A DNA stretch of 64,000 nt from Desulfitibacter alkalitolerans DSM 16504 (GTDB taxonomy: Bacteria > Bacillota > DSM-16504 > Desulfitibacterales > Desulfitibacteraceae), in NCBI RefSeq assembly GCF_000620305.1, contig NZ_KK211100.1, positions 419,598-483,597 on the forward strand. Direction: 5' to 3'. Below the pieces are notes generated by a model. It was given only the letters and a program-made list of their open reading frames with translations. It searched no databases and had not been told where the DNA came from. The translations under genes were made by a program, and so were the position numbers. Positions within the stretch are counted from its first letter, which is position 1. Each line of letters begins with the position of its first letter. This document shows, one piece after another, positions 58,533 to 64,000 of the stretch.

Positions 58533-59138
58533 ATGCAGATATATTTTACAGTAAAAGTAAGTATCAAAGAATATATAGAAAAAGGGCGAGCCTATCCTTT
58601 TCCAGAGCCACCCCTTAGAAGATGCCATAACCATAAGTGTAGTAAGATAGTCCAGTATAAGAAACATGGGTTTTATGAAAGGCATTTAATTACAGCATTC
58701 TTCAAAGATAAGATCAGCATTAGACGATGTATCTGTCCACTTTGTGGATATACAATATCTTACCTGCCAGACTTTTGCCTTCCGAGATTTATCCATACCC
58801 TAAAAGATATTTTTACATATATGTATAAAACCCTCTGCAGCAAAGAAACACTTAAGGCTTGCCTAGAGAAGCTAAATGATAGAGGGGACTTAAGTATCTC
58901 AAGGCAGCTAATATATCATTACAAGAAAAGACTTATGGATAACATACAGCTAATACAAATGGGGCTGAGGCAAATAAATTCAGGTATTACCTTGCCAGAG
59001 TATAAGCTGCCTAAAATAAAAAGAGTAAAGATGTTATTGGGTTTAATAAAGAATGAGCTTGGCGGCTTCCATTCATTCTCACGAAATTTTCATGAGAAAA
59101 CCAATAAAACAATCCTTACTCTATGCAAATTATTATAG
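58533..59138 (+). CDS. Element 2 DUF6431-type zinc-ribbon protein
   Basis: 201 aa from the ATG at 58533 after GGGAG. The N-terminal zinc ribbon has CHNHKC and then RRCICPLCGYT; next comes SYLPDFCLPRFIHTL and a helical C-terminus. It resembles proteins called DUF6431 that accompany transposases. The zinc ribbon suggests DNA binding, perhaps at the ends or the target. The element 1 homologue lacks the cysteines. Confidence 0.75.
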   Translation: MQIYFTVKVSIKEYIEKGRAYPFPEPPLRRCHNHKCSKIVQYKKHGFYERHLITAFFKDKISIRRCICPLCGYTISYLPDFCLPRFIHTLKDIFTYMYKTLCSKETLKACLEKLNDRGDLSISRQLIYHYKKRLMDNIQLIQMGLRQINSGITLPEYKLPKIKRVKMLLGLIKNELGGFHSFSRNFHEKTNKTILTLCKLL

Positions 59139-59295
59139 CATTAAACAAAGAAAAATTTAAGATAGTTAGATTAAAATACCTTCCAACACTTCATTTTCCT
59201 ATGCCTAAGAGTTTCTAGCTGATACTATTAATCTTAAGAAAAAGCCTTGACCGGTCACGGCTTCCTAAGACTAATTTAAGGAGGCCAAAAAGAAT

Positions 59296-60645
59296 ATGTT
59301 TGATGAGAACACTAGAAATGCAATAGCTTTAAAAAGATTTTCATTAATTAGCCCAATACTAAATGGACAAGTAAGAAACAATACAGCGTATTATTGTGAG
59401 ATTACCCAAAAGCCCATTGAAATGCCCTACTATGGATTTAGAAAATATGCACCTAAAACCATAGAAACCTGGTACTGTGAGTATATGCGTGGTGGGCTTG
59501 ATGCATTAAAACCAAAGCCTCGGGGAGATAAAGGCAGCAGCCGTGTAATTGATGAACAACTAGGAGAAATGGTTCTTGAAAAGAAAAGGATGTATCCGAA
59601 AGCCCCTGTTACTGTTATTTATGAGATGCTCATTAAAGAAGGTGTAATAGATGCAGCTAGTATTTCTCTTACTACAGTATACAGATACCTGAAAAAAACA
59701 CGGGTTAAAAATGCACTCCTACCTGGTGAAGAAGAAAAGGATATGAAAAGATTCTCTCATCAGTACATAAATGAATTATGGCAGACAGATGTTATGTATG
59801 GCCCATACATCAAGGATGGGAATAAAAAGTATAAAACCTACCTTTTTGCATACTTAGATGATGCATCTAGACTCATTAGTCATGCCCAGTTCTACTTTGC
59901 CCAAAACTTTGATGTGCTTAGGCACTCTTTTAAGGAAGCCGTCTTAAAAAGGGGTATCCCCAACCTCATATACACAGATAACGGCAAGATCTATAGATCT
60001 CAGCAATTTGAACTTATTTGTGCAGGCCTTGGTTGTACCCTCATCCACTCAAAGCCTTATGAGCCAAATGGTCGAGGCAAAATTGAGAGGTTCTTTTTAA
60101 CAGTAAGAAAAAGGTTTCTATCAGCAATAGATCCTACTGCTGTTAAGAGTATTGATGAGTTTAACAGTATGTTTTTTAAGTGGCTAGATGAGGATTATCA
60201 GAAAAAGCCCCATGCTTCCTTAGATGGAATAGCACCTCTAGATTACTTTATGGGGCAAGTCCACAGGCTTAATCTAAATTTAAACCCAAAAGAGATTGAG
60301 GAGAAGTTTCTAGTCAAACAGAAAAGAAAAATTGGCCATGATGGAACCTTTAGTATAGATAGGTTGTTGTACGAGACTAAAACAAAATTTGCAGGCTTAA
60401 CTGTTGAAGTACGATACGACCCAGCATGGCTTACAATACCTTTTACGCCAATTCTCATATATATTGATGACAAAAAGGTTGGTGAGGCCTTACAGGTTAA
60501 TTTCCATGATAATGCTCATATGAGACGCAGAGGCAGATCTCCTGCTAATTCTAATGATGTAGCTGCTAACATTACACTTTCGCCTTCTGAGGAAAAACCT
60601 TCTCAGACAATTTCTTTTGCCTGGATGATGAAGGAGGTAGAGTGA
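59296..60645 (+). CDS. Element 2 DDE transposase (TnsB/Mu-like)
   Basis: 449 aa, GGAGG before the ATG. The N-terminal helix-turn-helix region (about 45-140, GGLDALKPKPRGDKGS) precedes an integrase core with Asp165 (WQTDVM), Asp228 (YTDNGK) and Glu264 (GRGKIERFF), 35 residues between the last two. A Mu-type C-terminal barrel follows. It is clearly homologous to the element 1 enzyme but only moderately similar, so the elements are separate families and not recent copies. Confidence 0.93.
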   Translation: MFDENTRNAIALKRFSLISPILNGQVRNNTAYYCEITQKPIEMPYYGFRKYAPKTIETWYCEYMRGGLDALKPKPRGDKGSSRVIDEQLGEMVLEKKRMYPKAPVTVIYEMLIKEGVIDAASISLTTVYRYLKKTRVKNALLPGEEEKDMKRFSHQYINELWQTDVMYGPYIKDGNKKYKTYLFAYLDDASRLISHAQFYFAQNFDVLRHSFKEAVLKRGIPNLIYTDNGKIYRSQQFELICAGLGCTLIHSKPYEPNGRGKIERFFLTVRKRFLSAIDPTAVKSIDEFNSMFFKWLDEDYQKKPHASLDGIAPLDYFMGQVHRLNLNLNPKEIEEKFLVKQKRKIGHDGTFSIDRLLYETKTKFAGLTVEVRYDPAWLTIPFTPILIYIDDKKVGEALQVNFHDNAHMRRRGRSPANSNDVAANITLSPSEEKPSQTISFAWMMKEVE

Positions 60646-61445
60646 TGTTTACCCAGTTTTTTGGCTTAAAGTATAATCCTTTTAGCAAGGAGCTTGATAT
60701 TAATGATGCTTATGAAAGCAGCGATATTTTGGAACTAAACTCAAGGCTTAAATATATGCAATCTTCCAGGGGCATATTTTTGCTCATAGGAGAACCTGGT
60801 ACTGGTAAGTCTACTGCTTTAAGAAGATTTACTTCTAATCTTAATCCTGGGTTGTACAAGCCCTGTTATTTTACTTTATCTACTGTTACTGTAATGGATT
60901 TTTACAGAGGCCTTTTAATTGCTTTAGGTGAAACTCCTTCGCATAAGAAGGTGACAATGTTTCATCAAATACAAGAGGCTATTTGTTCTTACTACTATGA
61001 TCAAAAGATTACTCCTGTAATTATGTTAGATGAAGTACAGTTAGTGTCAAATAGTATACTTGAGGATCTTAGGCTCCTGTTTAGTTTTAAGATGGACTCC
61101 CAGAACCCTTTCATGCTGATACTGTCAGGACAACCGCAGATTAGAAGCAAGCTTAGTCTTTCTGTCAATGCTCCTCTTAAACAAAGGATAACCATTAAAC
61201 ATATTATGCAGGGTCTTAAGAAGGAGGAATTAGAACAGTATCTTACAAGCAGACTTAAGATTGCTGGGCTATCTGATAATATTTTTACATCCTCAGCCCT
61301 TGAGGCTATTTATTCTATTTCTAAAGGCATACCACGTTTAGTGAATAACCTTGCTACTGCTAGTCTGATGTATGCATGTTCTAAGAAAACACACCAGATA
61401 GATGAGGAAACTGTTTATCAGGGTCAAAAGGATTTTGATATGTAG
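60645..61445 (+). CDS. Element 2 AAA ATPase (ExeA/TniB/TnsC-like)
   Basis: 266 aa; the start ATG overlaps the transposase stop by one base (TGATG) with GGAGG upstream. Walker A GEPGTGKST near 45, Walker B VIMLDEVQLV near 125, then SGQPQIRSKLSL and the SKGIPRLVNNLATASL sensor 2 region. N-terminal FFGLKYNPFSKE is typical of ExeA-like ATPases. Probable target-selection and transposase-activating ATPase. Confidence 0.92.
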   Translation: MFTQFFGLKYNPFSKELDINDAYESSDILELNSRLKYMQSSRGIFLLIGEPGTGKSTALRRFTSNLNPGLYKPCYFTLSTVTVMDFYRGLLIALGETPSHKKVTMFHQIQEAICSYYYDQKITPVIMLDEVQLVSNSILEDLRLLFSFKMDSQNPFMLILSGQPQIRSKLSLSVNAPLKQRITIKHIMQGLKKEELEQYLTSRLKIAGLSDNIFTSSALEAIYSISKGIPRLVNNLATASLMYACSKKTHQIDEETVYQGQKDFDM

Positions 61446-61459
61446 GAGGAGGATCAATA

Positions 61460-61744
61460 ATGGTACAAAAACAAGCTCATAAGTACGATATTGGTATTCT
61501 TAAAAACCCTACTACTGTTAAATTACTAGCCAAGGAACTTATTCTTGCTAGTGATCTCTATATTGCTAAACAGTTAGATGAAAAACACTACCGTGAGCTA
61601 ATCCTCTATTTTGCTAAGTTTCATGGTAAGAAACTATTTTATGCAAGTGGTAGTTTAAATCCCACAGTCAAAAACCGCATCGGCAGCAAACGGTGCGGTC
61701 TTGTGGAGTTAATGCTTGAGGGTTATCAGCCCTCTATGTTTTAA
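61460..61744 (+). CDS. Element 2 small conserved protein
   Basis: 94 aa after GGAGGAGG. ILKNPTTVKLLAKELILAS, HGKKLF and NRIGSKRCGLVELMLEGYQ match the element 1 protein at 55506 very closely, apparently better than the transposases match each other. It has an extra 10-residue N-terminus. Probable essential cofactor of the machinery; family name uncertain. Confidence 0.8.
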   Translation: MVQKQAHKYDIGILKNPTTVKLLAKELILASDLYIAKQLDEKHYRELILYFAKFHGKKLFYASGSLNPTVKNRIGSKRCGLVELMLEGYQPSMF

Positions 61745-61774
61745 CTTTTAGATGAAAACCCAGGAGGATAATTA

Positions 61775-62050
61775 ATGCACAATATTCCTATTGATAAAGA
61801 ACCAATGTATGATGATTGGACCCTTGAGTTAATTGACACACAGCAGGTTGAAGAGTTAATTACAGCCCTTATTAAGTATTGCGTAAGGCTGGAAAAACAG
61901 GTTGTTAATCTACGCTGCAGGGTAAATCGTTTAACTCCCAATAATCAGCCCAAACCTTATCCAGAACTTCATAGTAACATTTATCAGGTGTTTTATGGCT
62001 ACGAAGCATATTCTAAGTTTGAGCATCTTTTCAAACCATACGATTTGTAA
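61775..62050 (+). CDS. Element 2 extra small protein
   Basis: 91 aa after GGAGG. A likely short coiled coil (TQQVEELITALIKYCVRL) is followed by a basic stretch and an aromatic tail (YQVFYGYEAYSKFEHLF). It has no counterpart in element 1. It lies 30 bp behind the small conserved gene and before the right end, so it is within the element's operon. Unknown role. Confidence 0.6.
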   Translation: MHNIPIDKEPMYDDWTLELIDTQQVEELITALIKYCVRLEKQVVNLRCRVNRLTPNNQPKPYPELHSNIYQVFYGYEAYSKFEHLFKPYDL

Positions 62051-62108
62051 CAAGGGCAGGTATTCCTGCTCTTTTTCTATACCTTTTGTGGTAAGATTAT
62101 CATAAGTA

Positions 62109-62275
62109 ATTTGCTTGTACAAACCATATTTTGTAAGCAAATTAAACGTAATCCTAATGCAATTTGATAATATGTTGGTGTCTATCCTATGATAATTTGA
62201 AAAAGACACCCTAATTCTGGTAATTACTCCTGAATTAATCTGATATTTTAAGCTGCTTTAATTTGAAAATTGACA
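62109..62275 (-). repeat. Element 2 right end with hairpins and site repeats
   Basis: It contains the terminal site (62275-62258), a second TGTC-type site ending about 62210, and two inverted repeats: GGTGTCT/AGACACC (62177-62183 with 62204-62210) and TAATTTGCTT/AAGCAAATTA (62109-62118 with 62137-62146). Confidence 0.65.
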
Positions 62276-62451
62276 CCTTCTTCAATCAACTTAATTTGTG
62301 CATCTATATCATTGTTTTCTATAGCTAGACGATATTCTTCTTGAAGTTGTTTGTGATAGATAAGAAGTTCGTCAATATCTGTAGATTCACCAAGCACAGT
62401 AGCAGTAAAGCATAATACTATAATAATGGTTAAGCATATTGTTTTTTTCAT
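62276..62451 (-). pseudogene. DUF2599-type secreted protein, N-terminal part cut off by element 2
   Basis: ATG with AAGGGGG upstream, then a signal peptide (KKTICLTIIIVLCFTATVLG) and a helical stretch ending IKLIEEG. Beyond this the frame enters the transposon end and stops after a few residues (VNFQIKAA). It is the front half of the gene whose remainder is at 58028-58376. Confidence 0.85.
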
Positions 62452-62533
62452 TATAAATATCCCCCTTATAAAAAAATATAGTATCCAACACGGAATTCAA
62501 AATAACCATTTCATGCTAAACTCATGAACACCA

Positions 62534-62780
62534 CTCCCCTAACCTTTAATCTCTCCTTTACTTCAGGCCGGGGAAGATTTTATCAAACCTAACCTTTGCC
62601 TTTGGTAAAGGAGGGTGTACTCCCGGGCAAATGGGACTTTGCAGGTTACCACTAATTTGCCTGGGAATTATTTTTGCTACTCTATTTGGGTTAACTGGAT
62701 TATGTTACTATATTTTATATTTTTCAACGGGTAATGTCTATTTAGCCGTTTTACGTGTCTATTTAGCCACTTTTTGGATG
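62534..62780 (+). repeat. Interspersed hairpin-rich repeat, copy 3
   Basis: About 247 bp, matching copies 1, 2 and 4 but without the 180-bp tail of copies 1 and 2. It has two TGTCTATTTAGCC sites 21 bp apart (62735 and 62756). It sits 80 bp upstream of the start of the minus-strand DUF2599-type gene. Confidence 0.85.
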
Positions 62781-62817
62781 CGAAATTCACATTACCGCTA
62801 TTTTTTAAACCTCATAC

Positions 62818-63324
62818 TTAGTTAACTTCATCTGCTGTAATTAAATTAATCTCTTCTATATCGATTGCATACTTTATGAATTTTCCTATTATAGTTTTGC
62901 CATCAGAAGCATATAGCGGAATTACTCGATGATCTTTACCAGCATTTGCTTTCTGCATGGCAAGTGCCTCTTCAGGATTTTTGGGTACTTCTCCATATGA
63001 ATCGGTAGCATAAATATAACCTATTGTACCATCAACGCCTTTTGCAAGAATTAAGTCTGGCTCAGTTTCAAAAGAAACTGCAAAAAGAGAGGAACCATAA
63101 GTCTGTCCATACTTATTAACCTTGTATACTTTAGAAGGATCAAAGTTTTCTTCAGTTATTATCTCTTTAGATTTGGCACAGATAAGCTGGCCTTTTTCGT
63201 TTATTTCGTAGTTTTTTTGAAAAAACACATCATGTTCCATAGCATAGCCAATGCTAAAAAAACCTAACATGGTACCTAAAAAAATAGCAAAAGCTATCAA
63301 CGCAATGTTTATTCTTTTATTCAT
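62818..63324 (-). CDS. Hypothetical secreted protein
   Basis: 168 aa. A signal peptide or membrane anchor (INIALIAFAIFLGTMLGFFS) is followed by a soluble domain with YGQTYGSSLFA, EPDLILAKGVDGTIGYIY and a C-terminal VIPLYASDGKTIIGKF. Similar stretches occur in Clostridia extracellular or M56-associated proteins; function unknown. It lies 13 bp downstream of the next gene, forming a pair. Confidence 0.65.
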   Translation of the reverse strand: MNKRINIALIAFAIFLGTMLGFFSIGYAMEHDVFFQKNYEINEKGQLICAKSKEIITEENFDPSKVYKVNKYGQTYGSSLFAVSFETEPDLILAKGVDGTIGYIYATDSYGEVPKNPEEALAMQKANAGKDHRVIPLYASDGKTIIGKFIKYAIDIEEINLITADEVN

Positions 63325-63337
63325 TATTTTTTCACCT

Positions 63338-63781
63338 CTAGTTAATGTTTAAACTTGGACTTCTATAAGTTGAATGTTGAGTGTACCCATTTCCGTTGTA
63401 TGCCCTGGTTAATCCATGACTGTAATAAGCACCTTTTTGTGTATATGTAGGTGCCGGGGCCTCTAATCCAACTGCAGGACTGTTATTATATACCCAAGCT
63501 AAGGGCTCAGATACAACAACTCCGTTATCATTATATAATCGTGGGAATACTCCCATATAGCCAGAAGGTAGGTTGACGTTATCTACGTGCATTATAATTG
63601 TTCTTGCTTGCAAACCATTATTCCAAGTAAGGCGTAAAGAAGATTGGTTATGGTAGTCTATACTATAGACAGTAAAATATCTTTTGGGTCCTTCTGTTCC
63701 TGAAGCAAAAGTTACCATAAAACTTGTTGAAACAATAAAAGCTGCAACAAAATATACTAAAAAAAAATTAATTCTTCTCAT
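63338..63781 (-). CDS. Hypothetical secreted protein
   Basis: 147 aa from the ATG at 63781 (MRRINFF), 8 nt after AAAGGAG; an ATG at 63799 would contain that site. A signal peptide (VYFVAAFIVSTSFMVTFASG) is followed by a Thr/Tyr/Asn-rich beta-type domain (FTVYSIDYHNQSSLRL, YNGNGYTQHSTY). No recognised family. It is the first gene of a pair with the gene at 62818 and is preceded by copy 4 of the repeat. Confidence 0.65.
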   Translation of the reverse strand: MRRINFFLVYFVAAFIVSTSFMVTFASGTEGPKRYFTVYSIDYHNQSSLRLTWNNGLQARTIIMHVDNVNLPSGYMGVFPRLYNDNGVVVSEPLAWVYNNSPAVGLEAPAPTYTQKGAYYSHGLTRAYNGNGYTQHSTYRSPSLNIN

Positions 63782-63861
63782 TTTTAATGCTCCTTTCATT
63801 TAATTTAATGTCAAAATATCTAATTTAAAACTTAAATAGATATTTACCCTCATAAGCATCA

Positions 63862-64000
63862 CTCCCCTAACCTGTAATCTCTTCTTTACTTCAGGCTGGG
63901 GAAGATTTAAAATAATATCAAACCTAACCTTTGCCTTTGGTAAAGGAGGGTGTACTCCCGGGCAAATGGGACTTTGCAGGTTACCACTAATTTGCCTGGG
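63862..64000 (+). repeat. Interspersed hairpin-rich repeat, copy 4 (runs off the window)
   Basis: The first 139 bp match copy 1 closely, including the opening hairpin and the GGGCAAAT/ATTTGCC hairpin. The copy continues past the window edge. It sits 80 bp upstream of the minus-strand gene starting at 63781. Confidence 0.85.

Larger units (their letters stand above)
58377..62275 (+). mobile_element. Element 2: complete five-gene TnsB/TniB-type transposon
   Basis: A 3899-bp element. Both ends read TGT-N7-CAAATTAA inward (left 58377-58394, right 62275-62258). CCTTCT is duplicated at 58371-58376 and 62276-62281. Excision of the element plus one CCTTCT rejoins a DUF2599-type gene in frame, which proves the boundaries. 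Second internal sites share AAATTATCA (left about 58411-58422, right about 62188-62197). Cargo: DUF6431 protein, DD35E transposase, AAA ATPase, small conserved protein, extra 91-aa protein. All genes look intact. Confidence 0.93.

Noticed and set aside
51882..62275. Tn7-like or CRISPR-associated transposon
   Set aside because: No TnsA, TnsD/TniQ, Cas gene or repeat-spacer array is present in or near either element.
51882..62275. The two elements as the ends of one large composite transposon
   Set aside because: Each has its own matched termini and its own target duplication, and the ends differ in sequence.
62248..62451. Intact 67-aa secreted protein
   Set aside because: Its last residues are encoded by the transposon end; it is the cut front half of the DUF2599-type gene.
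63862..64000. Minus-strand GGCAAA and GCAAAGTCC pieces in the repeat resembling a cyclic di-GMP-I riboswitch
   Set aside because: The order and spacing of the conserved blocks do not fit, and the expected second stem and GNRA loop are not seen.

Overview
The window looks like chromosomal DNA of a low-GC, Gram-positive-type, anaerobic, spore-forming member of the Clostridia. This is inferred from SpoIIP, YqfC and YqfD, a T-box leader in front of glyQS, CIRCE/HrcA control, TTG and GTG starts behind strong GGAGG-type ribosome binding sites, an oxygen-sensitive double-cubane-cluster reductase with its activase, and a chaperonin of the archaeal-like type first described from Carboxydothermus hydrogenoformans inside the dnaK operon. 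I saw no rRNA, tRNA or CRISPR array.

Region 1 (1-6.9 kb, minus strand): dgt and tatC, a candidate structured RNA, then a defence-like or accessory patch. The patch holds an XRE/ImmA-IrrE protein with a DUF4411 PIN-like partner, an RQC-fold DNA-binding protein and two separate ParE/Phd toxin-antitoxin pairs. The first pair is bracketed by a 56-bp repeat that is itself a gene relic.

Region 2 (6.9-48.3 kb, almost all minus strand): a long housekeeping block in conserved Firmicutes order. It runs (right to left in transcription) holA, spoIIP, murJ, lepA, hemW, hrcA, group III chaperonin, grpE, dnaK, dnaJ, prmA, rsmE, mtaB, hinT, rpsU, nfeD, floA, yqfC, yqfD, phoH, pgpH, ybeY, dgkA, DUF502, DUF881, cdd, era, recO, T-box, glyQ, glyS, the double-cubane reductase pair, a CcpN-like regulator, ppsR and ppdK. 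rpsT and an mreB paralogue are on the plus strand. The chaperone genes, translation factors and ribosome-maturation genes (era, ybeY, prmA, rsmE, hemW-lepA) form a growth and protein-quality cluster. ppdK, its bifunctional regulator and CcpN form a carbon-flux module.

Region 3 (49.5-64 kb): an unstable accessory zone. It has four copies of a hairpin-rich noncoding repeat, scrambled partial duplications of small membrane-protein genes, relics of a DUF433/DUF5615 toxin-antitoxin pair and of an IS110-type transposase, and two complete, related but divergent DD35E transposons. Each transposon carries an accessory protein gene, a TnsB/Mu-like transposase, an ExeA/TniB-like AAA ATPase and a small conserved protein; the second has one extra small gene.

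Both transposons can be delimited to the base. Element 1 (51882-55911) has 25-bp imperfect terminal repeats and lies in a copied small membrane gene. Element 2 (58377-62275) has TGT-N7-CAAATTAA ends and a 6-bp target duplication. It splits a secreted DUF2599-type gene; removing the element and one duplication restores the gene in frame. These two elements and the interspersed structured repeat are the most novel parts of the window.
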